64,000 bases of DNA, from contig KV918787.1 in NCBI GenBank assembly GCA_002049455.2, positions 124,001 to 188,000 of the forward strand, given 5' to 3'. The position numbers and the translations under genes are program-made. Shown piece after piece: positions 1-11,379 of this stretch. Below the pieces are notes generated by a model, which saw nothing but the letters and a program-made list of their open reading frames with translations, searched no databases and was not told the DNA's origin. The first letter of the stretch is position 1, and the number at the start of each line of letters is the position of its first letter. Source of the stretch: Porphyra umbilicalis (Eukaryota; Rhodophyta; Bangiophyceae; Bangiales; Bangiaceae).

Positions 1-1
1 A

Positions 2-1246
2 GCCACGATGGGCCGGTCATCAACCGAGAGCCAAGCCCTGGTGCGCGCGGCGACGGCGACGTCTGATACGCTCCTCGACAATATGGACGGGTTCGACGGG
101 GTGGAGGAGGAGGGGGGCCTAGGGCAACTGATTTGGGCATCCATCGTGTTCTATGGGGCTTTTCTCTTCGAGCAGCGGCGCGGCTGCGTCAATGTGGCCT
201 GGCTGACAGTCCACGACGTGCAGCGGACGCGCAGCTCCCTCCGCACATCCCTCCATGCCCTGTGCCGTCGGATGGTCGGCGTGTGGCAGCGTGTTGGGTT
301 TTTCCACGCACGTCACGAGTGTGACAGGTGCCGTCTGTTTAACGGCATCGACTATCTTGTGGGTGACGGCGTTGCTATGGGGGGGATTGTATGCGGCATG
401 GAGGGCTGCCTTGATCCCCCCGTCCACAATCTTCGGTTTTGCGTGCATCACTCGGCGCGTGAGCGCGTCTGCGCTGTCGTGCGGGTGTCGTCATCATCCG
501 GGCCGTGCGGGGAGCCCCGGGCGCCCCGAGCTCCCTCCGCTGGTCGACAGGCGTTCTGGCTCGTTTGCCGGCGGCACATCCCATTGGAGGAGGCCCACGA
601 GCGGCGCGCGAACTCGGCGGCCACGCGTCGCAACGGGAGTGTACCCGGTAACGTTGCAGCAGATGCGGCTGCTTCTGTGGACGGGGACGGCGGGGACCAG
701 TTTGGTGCTCATGGTGGGGGGCCTGGATCGGGGCTGCGGGCCGTGTGGCGTCGTCAACACGTCCAGCGCTATGTTGTTTTCAGCCGACCTTGTGGGGTTG
801 TTGTCTTTGCTCAGTTTCTGTCGGGTGGGGAGGGACCCGCGACAGTTCTCGCTTCCATGGCCCGGGCGGTGCGTTGCCTTGAGCGCACCCCGTCGGCTAT
901 TGGCTACGACATGTGCTGTCGCATCCACCAGCACCTGCGTGGACCCAATGTTGTGCGGCGGGATGCCGACACCGTAGCCGGGGCTGTCTTGGTAGTGCCT
1001 CGCTTCCATGAGCGTACTCACCGACTCTGTGCGCCTCATTGCATGTCTTCGTGTCGAATGTCGTGCTATCCCGAGTTGGTCGGGCCTGATGGCAGAACGA
1101 GTCTCTTCAACACCTCGCGGGCCGAGCAGCACTTCAGGTTTTTGCGTGGATGGCAAAATACAGTCCACAGCATGCACTGCGACAAGGCCGACTTCATGCT
1201 GGGTTGTGTTGAGGAGGAGCGCAACTTTGACTTGCTCCGGCGCTAG
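2..1246 (+). CDS. KDZ/CxC-type transposase-like protein, C-terminal part (5' end outside window)
   Basis: The frame is open from the first bases of the window, so the true start probably lies upstream; the first visible ATG is at 8 and gives 412 residues. Near residues 104-150 there is a CxC-like cluster (CDRC, then GDGVAMG, then CGMEGC) followed by a C..HH segment. The last ~120 residues hold YDMCC, a FHERTHRLC motif (FHxxxHxxxC) and NTSRAEQHFRFL followed by a basic/acidic helix. This order resembles the end of Kyakuja-Dileera-Zisupton (KDZ) transposases, which are about 900 residues or longer. I infer a DNA-transposon protein whose N-terminal half is outside the window or missing. The family call rests on motif memory, not a search. 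No terminal repeats were found inside the window. Confidence 0.5.
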   Translation, partial: ATMGRSSTESQALVRAATATSDTLLDNMDGFDGVEEEGGLGQLIWASIVFYGAFLFEQRRGCVNVAWLTVHDVQRTRSSLRTSLHALCRRMVGVWQRVGFFHARHECDRCRLFNGIDYLVGDGVAMGGIVCGMEGCLDPPVHNLRFCVHHSARERVCAVVRVSSSSGPCGEPRAPRAPSAGRQAFWLVCRRHIPLEEAHERRANSAATRRNGSVPGNVAADAAASVDGDGGDQFGAHGGGPGSGLRAVWRRQHVQRYVVFSRPCGVVVFAQFLSGGEGPATVLASMARAVRCLERTPSAIGYDMCCRIHQHLRGPNVVRRDADTVAGAVLVVPRFHERTHRLCAPHCMSSCRMSCYPELVGPDGRTSLFNTSRAEQHFRFLRGWQNTVHSMHCDKADFMLGCVEEERNFDLLRR

Positions 1247-4200
1247 TGCGCTCCTCTGTTGTTGAGGTGTAGAGTACGTGTCTGTCTATTCAATAGTAGC
1301 TTGTTATCTCTTTGCACTTGCTAATGTACAGAGCCCCGACATCTGGCCGACAACAGGTCGATGCACGCGTCTAGGAACTATTCTACTCATGGAAGCAACA
1401 AACAACCGACAAAAGATGGCGGGGACATTGCCTTAGCGGCCCTTGTTCCAGCTGGAAAGCACAATGTCGGCCGCCACCACGTTTGAGAGAAAGCAGGCCC
1501 AGGTCAGGACGCTCAGGTCGCGACAGCGCGTGGACGTCACGGTGGCCATTGTTCGCGTGGGTGGCCAGTGACAACTACATTCCCACGTCCGGCACGCTGT
1601 CTCCACTCGCGGAGGCCTTCTCGCCTCCTGCAACATAACCAAAGAAGGAAACATGGCCGGGGCGGGAGCCGTCCGATACAACTGCGGAAAGCCGGCCTGC
1701 TCGTCAGATCCAAGGAATTGTCAGACTACATATCAAGTCGCGGATGCCAATTCTAATGTAATGGGAATACCGTTTCGAGAAAGAGTCCTCATTCTTTGCC
1801 ATGGGCGCAGCACCGCCGAAGCAGTCGACAGAGAGATGCACACCCGTCAAGCGCCGCTGAGTACAGAGCCACAGGCAAGCACTTTTTTCTTGTAGCGGTG
1901 TACTCTTCAACTCAGAACGAGACGGCACCGAACGTACTGTTCAAATAGGCTTGGCAACGGCACCTCCGAGCAACTCGACCCTCGACGCTGCCATCACTCG
2001 AAGTGCTTTCATGGAGATGAAGTGTGCCGACAGCGCTCACCTTCACGCCTCGCCACAAAGGAGAGTCGTAGTGTCTCAGTTCGCCAGTGGCAAGAAGGGC
2101 AGGAGCGGCCACCAAGTCATGAACGCTCGGCGTCACGAGGTCTGCTCGCATACCTAGGCAGGAGCCACCACATTGCTCGGCGTACGCACCATTGCCGTAG
2201 CTACTACGATGAGCACAGGCAGGACCACCTCCAGAAGGTCTACATTTCTTTATTTTTCCAGTCCCGGTCTGACAGCCGTGGCGGCGCGTCATTGCCGCGG
2301 CGCGGTCTCGCCAGGGGATACAAAGGCTATCTGCTTCTGCCGAAAGTGCTTTCCACTACCACGAGCAAGCGCTTCGGCGAGCACCCGCACGAAACTGGGC
2401 TGATAGTGGTATCAGGGGTAAACGGCGGCGCATCTATGTTTACTACAATGAGAACATGACTGTGGCGTCACTTCTCGACTGCACCGCGACATGAAGTAAA
2501 AGTGTGAACCTCCACGGCCACACACAAGAGAGCGTCTGCTCCAGCCAGCGCCGCAAACGCACGGCGAGTCCATCGCGGAACGCAGGTGGGCGGCGGGCAA
2601 AGGGGCGCCGCAAGCGATGCAGCAGCCCCCACCATGGGACCTGGCTGAGGCACACCACGCGGGCTACAACGCTGGATGTAACGCATGTGGCGGCGCAGCC
2701 GCCGCTGCTGCCAGCCTCAACCAAGTGCAACATCGCCTCGAAGAACCGCAGCGCACAAAGCAGCACCGACAGACGGGGCTGCAGACGAGGACGTGCGCCC
2801 TCTGGGCGGGCGATGGTAAAATCGGGGCACCCACGTGAGATGATTACCTGTAGTGGGACCGCTCACCGTGATGAGGGGAAAGCAACATGGGGGTGTCTTG
2901 GTAGAGTGACTACCAAACGACTGGGAATAGTCGTGTCGGGGTCGCGGTCCGTACAGCTACTGCCGCGGGATAGAGCACACGCTGCAGCTGCGAGCTTGAC
3001 GGAGCTCGTGCAGCTTGCACAAAGAAAAGAGACGTCCGCGCACGCGACGTCTACGCTCTGGCATGTACAGTGAGTTGCAAAAACACAAAAGGAGTAGGAA
3101 CTGATGTCCCGTTCTGATGCGACCCGATTTCACTGTCAAGTAACTTGAAGCAAGCATTACGAATGTCTCCGGCGCTACGATTAGAAACGTGGTACCACGG
3201 TGTACACGACGACGGCCTACTGCCCCTTGACGGCTTGCGTCACTGCACCACTTGCCGCAGCACGAGTTTCACGTCGTGGGCGAATCTGGGTTACGGAGCA
3301 TAGCACACCCTAATAACAGGTCTTCTCCTGCCAATTACTGGTCAGGCCACGTTGATTCTAAACCGAAGCAGACGCAATGCTTGAAACCGGGAGGATTGAT
3401 AACCATTTATCGCATTCTCCTTTTTCCAACTACTGAGCGGGGCATTTTCCCACTCGGCCACAGGGACCTTTGCTGTCCGATCGCGTCTCCAAATGCAATG
3501 TATAGCATTGATTCTGTCTCTGGTCTCGGGTTCGATCTTCTCCGGTCGGAATAAAAAAGGACTCCATCTGGGCGTACAACACCGCAGCACCCAGTTTGCT
3601 TCGATTCTTGCGCTTGTATGCTTCTTGGGCCGGGCTTTCAGATCCCGCCTGGTTGCGGCGCGTGTGGCCGACTATCAAGTTAGCGCCTCGGCGACCCCCC
3701 CCGCTTGCCCGCCGTCGCCAACGCACCGAAGATGCTGATTCTCGGGCTTCTGTTCTGTTGCAACCACCGCAGACATGGGCGCCCCCTATTGCACTAAGGG
3801 GGGCCTGCAGGCCACGGGCGTTGACACTTTCCCTACCGATGCACCGCAACAGCCACATAGGCACGTCTGCCGCATGCTCGTAGTCTGCCCCCACAGCCCG
3901 CGGAGGCGGGAGATGCGTCGGCGCCATCAGCCCCGCCAGCGCTGGTAGCCGTCCCCGGCAGCGTCATCATAGCTGGATCGGCCGGGCCCACGGCCCGTCA
4001 TGGTACGATACAAGGTTTCGCTGGCACCCCGACCCACTAGCTGGACCCATGGCGTTGGCCACGGTGTGGCCAACCTGTGCATCGCCCCCACAACTGCAGC
4101 ACGCAATGGGGAGCACGCTGCTCAGCGTGATGCCCAAAAGGGGCAGCCAAAATACTACTGACGGTACCGTGCCGAGTGCAGAGGTGACGTCCGCCAACCA

Positions 4201-6369
4201 CGTGGCCCCTCTATGCGCCTTTCATGTATGCGGGCTGTGCGCGGCCGACAGGGCCAATGGCGACCCAGAAACAGAGAGAGGTGCGCGCACTAGCAACCAG
4301 GTAAGTGATGTTGTGCCTAGGCCGCCCCTCCCAGAGGACGCCACCGCTAACGTCGGAAGACTACATCGACGCAGTGCCCGAACGCAGCAAAGACGCGTCC
4401 CTCTGCGTGCCAGTCCCATAGCCGCTCAGCGTGCCACCGCGCTTCCATAGACCCAGGAATGGTGGCAGAGGCGTCCGACCCACGTCCCCACGGCCTCCCC
4501 CGGCCGCAGAGCCCCCGCTTGCTACCCTCCCCGCATTGTCCTGCCTTTCCCCGACATTTTCAGAGTCCTTCGGGCTGATGCTTGTAGCCTGTATGGCGGG
4601 GGCTTTCTGTCGCTGCACCCACCGACGCCGTCGCGAGGTTGGTTCCTGCCTTGAATCGCCGGCCTTCAACTCCGAGATCTGCGCGCATGCCAATGGAAAG
4701 GCACCAGTCGCAGCGCCCTCATGACCTGGTAGTGTCGCGCTGCTGAGACGGCTCGGCTGGATCGCTTTAGTCCTAGAATAAGAAATGCGGTTTGAAGCAC
4801 TCGGGTGGCCGCAGTGACACAGGAGGCTGTATTACTCACGGTGCCCACCAGCGGGCCGCAGGACCCTAAAGACATGCCGGTGCCGTTTCACGCCGATGAG
4901 AAACTCGGGGAAAGCGTGGCGGGTGCCATGACGCTGGGCATCAGCGAAAGGAATGCCCCAGCGCTGGCGGGGTGCGCCCAAGCACACCCATCAGCCCCCC
5001 AGATCGTCGCCTGGCCGCCGGCGCCGAAAAGACTGCTGTGCCTCCTCAAGCCAGGTGCCTGGAGTGGAGAATAACTCAACGGCGCATGGCGGCGCGAGCT
5101 TTTGCCCATCGCCCTCTACGACTGTGTGCACGGCGCCAGCGGCATGCCGTCTGAAGGTACGACCTCTTGCAGCGGATCTTCGCTACCGGCCAACACGCGC
5201 TTGGCACCGAATAATTGCGGCGCAAGAGTCGCAATGCCTACATTGGATTTTGCTTGCGCTGGTGCCTGTGGGTACGTCAACTGGCTTGCCGGAGAGCAAT
5301 TTGTCATACCACCCCCTTCCCCACTACAGTATCGCCGTCAGCATTCCTTTGGTCCGTACCCCACTTCAGCAGATCCAGGCCTACCCTTTTATCCCTTGTG
5401 GCCGTTCCGGCGTCTGTGCTATCTCTCTAGCCCGACCATCCGACGACACAATGACAAAGAGTGGCCGGCCTACGCGTGAGACACCGCAAGCCATGGCGCC
5501 CGCGCACGACGCGACGGTTTTCCGTGCCGCCGTGCTGAGTCACCAGTCGCCTCGACCCCTGTTTCCGGCAGGAACCTCGGCGCCGCCACCTCCGTTTTCC
5601 GGACAGAACTGTTTCGTCCGACTCGGAGCGAGGGTAGCGTCCTTCCACCGTCCCTAGGCTCTCATTGTAGTGGCTTTTTACGCTACCCGTCAGAGTCACT
5701 CGCATCGGCTGGGTCGCCCTTTCCCATGACACACTGTCATCCGCCGCTGTGGCGGCGGACCCGCTCGCGCCCACGTGACCGTCGCCGGTTGTGACAGACA
5801 GCGGCAGTTGCCATGGTGCAACACTAGGTGGAAAATGCACCTAAGAGCGCGCATGACCATCTCGTAGTCCCTATCCCTACCTATACTCTTCACCCCCGAC
5901 CCTCCCCCGCAGCTTTTAGCCGCCCACAACACGGCCGTGGTAGCCTAGGTGGTGAGAAGCTCTCTCTGCTACATGTGAGACGGTGGCCAGCGGCAGAAAA
6001 ACGCGGCGACGGATCTAGAGATTCCCCTGTGCCCCAACCTGTACCACATACTTGAACACGGCGGCCTCTCCCGCTACCACCACCACTATAGAAGACGCTT
6101 CAACAATGGCTTTCGTGTACTCTGTGGCCGCCCTCGCCCCTCCGCTCCTTCTCATCGGATGGCCTGCAACCGGGTTGCCGCGGGCAGGTGGAAACGGAGT
6201 GAGGGATGTCTTGGGAAAAAAACAGAAAATGAGACAAAGGAGCTTGTGATTGGTGACGGAGGCGCGTGCGCCTGGTCGAGGAATAGATGTGCCCTGTGTC
6301 GTCGGTTGCCATACTTGAGCTAATGAAAAAAAGAAAAATAAACAGCTAGAAGGCATCGACGCTTGCGTA
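1247..6369. other. Moderate-GC intergenic block, probable decayed mobile-element DNA
   Basis: About 5.1 kb without a gene I can support. Short frames on both strands (for example minus 1912-2292, plus 4049-4450, plus 4805-5074) have normal amino-acid variety but no recognised domain and no continuity, as expected of old transposon sequence. A tRNA-like 75-base stretch at 3476-3550 is discussed under rejected items. Confidence 0.4.
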
Positions 6370-8286
6370 TCACTCGGTCGCCTTCATCCACGCAACTTGA
6401 TTGCGCACGGCACGAGGATGGTCAATAAAGAAAGACCAAACTTTGGCGACCCACAAAGCCGCAGATAGGTGGCTCGCCATGGGTTGCAGAGCCACCTTCT
6501 CATCATTGAGCATCAACCGCAGGGTGGCCAGGATCCACTCTTCTCCACCATCACCATCTCGGCTGGGGCGGAACCGCATCCGTAGGTCGTCAAAAGCAGA
6601 TTGGGCACGAGACCGGCCAGAGCTACGACGAGCGCGGAAGTGGCGGATGTCCTCAAAAATGACATGTGCCGGCGGCGCGGAGTGGAAGAACCCAAACAGA
6701 GCGAAACTGGTGTTGCGAGCCACCACATACATCGTAGGCAAGTCCCGGATGCGGATCAGCTCCTCCATGTACACCGCCCCGGCTGTCAGCGCACGCAACC
6801 AGGAGACCGTCACCGTGCGGGTTGTACGAAGGACAGCTGTCCCGTCGGCACCCAGGGCGTACCGCGGCCATGTGGGCATCCAAATGCGGGCGCCCTCCCG
6901 CAGAGCCCACTGGCGAGCCTCATCGCGGGTGAAACGACCAATAGCGCCCACCAAGAACACCTCGCTCGTGAAAGCGCGCTCCTCCTCGTCGAGACCAAAT
7001 GCAGCTGCCAGGAGATCACGTGCCGCCACGGGGGAGACGTGCGCCGACGGGTCCAAATTGGCCGCGGGGGGCAGCTCGGCGGTGGGTGGCGCGCCAGTAG
7101 CATCCGCGGGTAGTGTAGCACGGGGGGAGACTGAAGACGGAGCGGAAGGAGCGGTAGACGGGTAGGCACAAGCAGGCGACGATGGGGATGGGCGACGAGT
7201 CCCAGACGGTGCGGGGGCGCAGGTATTCATGGGTCGCTGATCCCGGGCGACAGCCGGAGGCGGCAGGCGGTGAGCGGTAGTCTGGTTGCCAAGCGAGGCA
7301 GCGGCCGGGAGGCGCCGCATGAGTGCCGCAGTACGAGCCGGTGTAGACGTGGCCGAGGAGCGTTGCACAGACGCCGGCGTTGGATCAGTGGCATGGCCCT
7401 GCAGCACCGCTGACAGCACATCATCGTCCTCCGAGTAGCTGTCTGGCTCAGTGGACGTGTCCGACAGAGGACGCGCCGGAGTCCCGACAGGAGACCCAGG
7501 AAATCCACCCGTCAAGTACTTGTGCGCGGTCGTTGCAACGCTCGGCTTGGAAATTCTTCCACAGCGCACTTGGTCCACCGTCCCACGCGAGCGCGCCGGG
7601 CGCCGGCCTCGGCAAGCCGACGCAGCCGGAGAGGTCGGCGGCATGCGCACGCTCGCTGCAACGGCAGCTGGGGGCAGCACCACCGGCTCCCTCGAAGCAC
7701 CTGGCACCGGCCGCGATGGAAGGCCGACCGCGACCACGTCAGCGGCGCTCTGTGCGGCGTACGCAAACATCCCATCGGCGCCCCGTCCGGCTTCCGCCTG
7801 AGCAAGAGCGCCACCACCCGGCTCAGACCACGCACCAGGTCCCACTCTCTTGGAATCCCATGCATGCGCGACAGCACGGAGCACGGCCCGCAGGGATGAG
7901 GCACTCAGAGGGGCCGAACCACCCCCGGAGAAGCATTGGCGAAAGTGGTCGTCCATCTCGTCACGCGTCATCGGCTTTCCGGCGAGCGTCTCGAGGAAGG
8001 TGTCTAGGTGGTCAACGCGGGCAGGACGGAGGGTGGGCGGGATGGCAGACAGGATGGAAACCTTGAGCAGCGCGAGGTTGGTCTCGTTAAAAGCCTTGCG
8101 CGGCAGCGGTACGCGAACAGCTGCAGTCCCCTCGACCTGCATGCGAGAGTTGGACGGCGAGGCGCCACAGCGACCACCACTGCGGGTACGGCGAGTAGGC
8201 GTCGCGGAGCGTGGAGAGTAAGGATGAGCGGCGGCTAGGCGAGGCACGGCGGAGGTGAACAGGTGAGACGTGTCCTGGTCCGCCAT
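6370..8286 (-). CDS. Orphan protein of 638 residues, possibly mobile-element associated
   Basis: A long uninterrupted frame with balanced composition. The first ATG (8286) is followed by MADQDTSHLFTS; a longer frame upstream would need a TTG start. The N-terminal third is mixed alpha-helical (around LLKVSILSAIPPTLRPARVD). The middle 250 residues are Pro/Ser/Ala/Thr-rich and probably disordered, with a GRISKPS motif followed by an acidic stretch (EPDSYSEDDDVLSAVLQ). The last ~220 residues are ordered-looking and rich in Trp, Phe and Arg. I recognise no domain. Its place in a repeat-rich block beside a KDZ-like ORF suggests an accessory ORF of a large DNA transposon, but a host gene is equally possible. 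Confidence 0.6.
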   Translation of the reverse strand: MADQDTSHLFTSAVPRLAAAHPYSPRSATPTRRTRSGGRCGASPSNSRMQVEGTAAVRVPLPRKAFNETNLALLKVSILSAIPPTLRPARVDHLDTFLETLAGKPMTRDEMDDHFRQCFSGGGSAPLSASSLRAVLRAVAHAWDSKRVGPGAWSEPGGGALAQAEAGRGADGMFAYAAQSAADVVAVGLPSRPVPGASREPVVLPPAAVAASVRMPPTSPAASACRGRRPARSRGTVDQVRCGRISKPSVATTAHKYLTGGFPGSPVGTPARPLSDTSTEPDSYSEDDDVLSAVLQGHATDPTPASVQRSSATSTPARTAALMRRLPAAASLGNQTTAHRLPPPAVARDQRPMNTCAPAPSGTRRPSPSSPACAYPSTAPSAPSSVSPRATLPADATGAPPTAELPPAANLDPSAHVSPVAARDLLAAAFGLDEEERAFTSEVFLVGAIGRFTRDEARQWALREGARIWMPTWPRYALGADGTAVLRTTRTVTVSWLRALTAGAVYMEELIRIRDLPTMYVVARNTSFALFGFFHSAPPAHVIFEDIRHFRARRSSGRSRAQSAFDDLRMRFRPSRDGDGGEEWILATLRLMLNDEKVALQPMASHLSAALWVAKVWSFFIDHPRAVRNQVAWMKATE

Positions 8287-11200
8287 GATGACTTGGAGCC
8301 GGGATTGAAGTGGGGATAGAGATGGAATGTACGTGGAAATGGAGGGTGTGGTAGCCCGTGTCGAAGTTGGAGATAAGTGTCGTGGGGGCAAGCGCGTGAG
8401 CGGTGGTAGGGATGTGCAAGACAGCTCGGTCGTCGACAGAGAGTGTCATAGAAGTACTCCTCGGGAGCCCCCCCCAGCCTCCCCCGAGTGCTCGACTGCC
8501 CCCGTTCAGCCCCAGGTGGGCTAGCAAGGGGGATGGGCCTCGACGGTCCGCTGCATGGTCGCAACAGATCCCAAAGCGGGAAAAAAGCGCGCGAACGGAT
8601 TTGCTATCGACCGTGACGCCCCATGGCAACAGCACGCGACGAAAACGCCCGAAGCTGGAGGGAGAGCCCGGCCGGCGGCGAAGAGATACGCGTCCTGGGG
8701 CAGTGCGGTGTGTTTGCCAGCCCTCTCTGGCTGGCACTCGCGCCAAACTGACCCCATGAGCTGTGGCCTGCTCCACGACTCCCAGAAACCGCCGCCCGTC
8801 CCCGCCCTCATGGCCCTGAAAGCGATGGGCTTTGCTTCATGCCAACAGCCCGAGGGCCTCGGAATCAAACAAAGAGGAAGCCGCGGTCCACCAAATGGGC
8901 TGAATCTCTCAGAGCGGGCCCCAGCCTGACAGGAAAAGGACACTGCGGCCAGCTGTGCGCAACTGCCATCTCCAAAGGATCCGTTTCAGCCCCCTACGCA
9001 CACAGACGGCCCGTCCCACTTGCACAGTGCCCAGTACCTGGCTGAAGGATATCGGGGACACGCACAAGAGACCAGAGCAGCACACGGGGGTTCCCCTGAC
9101 TGGTCGCCAGTGCCGGGATGCACAACACAGCGCGGGATCGACCTGCGCCCGCAAGATATACAACCACTGGCTCACTCAGTACTGAAAGTACGCTCTGACA
9201 CATGCGACCGTAACTCCATACGTCACAAATGCATATGTGTATATGTGACATCCTCAGATTTTTGATCGAGGGTCAACATGATATCGGGCCACCGGTGCAG
9301 CGAGATTGGAACCCGCGTGTGTGCCACGAAGGGCTCCTGATTTCATGTTGGAGCCACATCCAGCTACATTAGTCAAGTTCATTGCCGGGACATGCGTGAT
9401 GCACTCGTGTGTGCTCGAGACCCGCGGATGTGGCACGACACTCGCCACGTCCCTGGCTAAGTCGAAGGCTGCCTGAGCGAGTCTGCCTTGTCTTGGCGTT
9501 GGATCCGGTCAGAAGAGCACACGAGGTCGCAGTCTCACGTGCAATCAAATCCGTAATTGAAGCATTCCCGACGCGATCGACCGTGGACACCCAGCCAGTT
9601 TGTGACAGAGAACCTCGCGATCGGGCTTGATTCGAGGCCCGATCTGGGTCTCGGCAGGGACGATGCACGACGTCCCAGCACGGTGCGCCACAAGAATGCA
9701 TCGCTGGAGCAGGGGCTACAATGTGCGCAAGGGTGATATATAACCGGATATTGACTGTACAGCGAAGGGCACACTCTCCTGCGCCCCGTCCTGCGGCCCG
9801 TCCTGCGGAGATGGCGTCCGGTGGCCTGGTAGCGAGGCTCCCGGCGTGATCGGCCACCCAGAGGCGTTGAGCCACTATAAGCAGAAACAGGTCCACCAGC
9901 CGAATGGCACGACGCGGCGACGCGTTGGGAGCGACCGGCCCCCACGGGGCCGTCATGCAGTACATGCGAATCTCGACAGTGCTCAGCACGCGGCACGCTT
10001 GCAAAAGTGGCCTTGCTGGTGTGTCTCCGGCTTGTTATGCGGCCTCGAACGAGGCTGCGTCAAATATGAGTGGTCTTAAGTGACTGCTCCTGTACGAGCC
10101 TCGACGTCCGACAGATTGTTCGCAGAGATCAATGCACGGCAGCGAAGCGTACACCACTCACCTGCGATGTCACACGATGACTAGTTTAGCTTGGGTGATG
10201 TTTGACCGGGGCTGGTCGCGCGATGGGGCACGAATCACCCAGGGCCGCCGACGGCCCAGCGCCAAACCCTCGGTGCGATCAAGAATGTCACACGTGGTGA
10301 CCATCACGATCGTCTCGGAGCCCTCCTGAGCCACTGACAGCGCTCCATTTCGTCTAAAACGGGCTGGCCCCGTTCGGACCGGTCGGTAATCGGCCTCTGA
10401 CGTCCCCAAATCTGGCTTCTATGAGGAAGCCCACCCTTGATTCGCGACTGCCTCCGAACTCACCTCTGGGTTATCCGGCTGGACTTATCTCGGCGCTGTA
10501 AATCGTTTCTGGCCCGTTTGCGGAAGTTCTGCATACGGGACGTTGTCGGTGGTGCTAGTTTCCGCATATGGTGCCACGTTAGACACGTGGGGACACGTGT
10601 TCCATATTTATACGATAATCGACATTGTTGGGATTGCTCTAATGCGTGAGCCGCCAGACGTGCGCCACCGCGTGCACTCGTGAGCGGGCGAGTGGGCGAC
10701 CAGGCCACAGGGGCAACCGCCGTTTGGCAGTCACTGGCGTGGCCGGCGTCGCCCCCCGACGGCGGTGCGGCCGCCGTGTGGCGGCGCCGCGACCGCCGGC
10801 CGACCGGCGGTGCGTGACAGCCGCGGTGGCCAACGAGGCGTCGACGGGGCGGCGCCCCCCACTGCCAGGGGGCAGTAGCAACATGCAGCTGACCATATCG
10901 CCACGGGCGCACGGTGGGGGGCGGGCGCGGGCGGCGGGCGGTACGCGCAGGACGCCCATTTTTTCGCGGGCTTTGCAACGACGCGTCTCGCGACGGGGGG
11001 TGGGGAGTCGGGGGGGAGGGGGGCAGCTGCCACCCGCCGCCACGGGTGGGGTGACGGTCGTGGCCAGCGACTGGGGTTCCCGCACCCCCCCCGCTGGCGC
11101 CGCCCAATCGCGTTACGGGTGCATTGCCTGGCCGCGCGGCCGGGGTGTTGGTCCGATCCATCCGTGAGGCATCCGCTCGGGGGCGCGGCGCGGCGCGAGC

Positions 11201-11379
11201 GCGCGCCTACTTGACCGCCCGTCGCGCGCCTCCGCCGACCAGCCCACCGCCGTCCATCCGCACAGCCGATCACACGGTTCTACACGCCGTTCCCATTGGC
11301 CACGCTACCCACCCACAGACGCGAGCACGGCGCGCGTCGGGGCTTGATCCGCGCCCCCCCCCCCCCCACGACGACCACC
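8287..11379. other. Intergenic: repeat-like DNA (8.3-10.6 kb), then GC-rich promoter island (10.65-11.38 kb)
   Basis: 8.3-10.6 kb shows only short scattered frames on both strands and no recognised domain. From about 10.65 kb the base composition jumps to very GC-rich CpG-dense sequence that runs into the start of the next gene, so this part probably contains its promoter. No TATA box is obvious. Confidence 0.4.

Noticed and set aside
3476-3550. tRNA-like 75-base stretch (TCCGATCG...CGGTCGGA ends, GGGTTCGATC B-box-like)
   Set aside because: The ends pair over 8 bp and a T-loop-like GGTTCGATC is present, but the T stem pairs poorly, no D arm or A box is in the right place, and the central hairpin (CAATG..CATTG) lacks a proper anticodon loop. 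At best a tRNA-derived relic.
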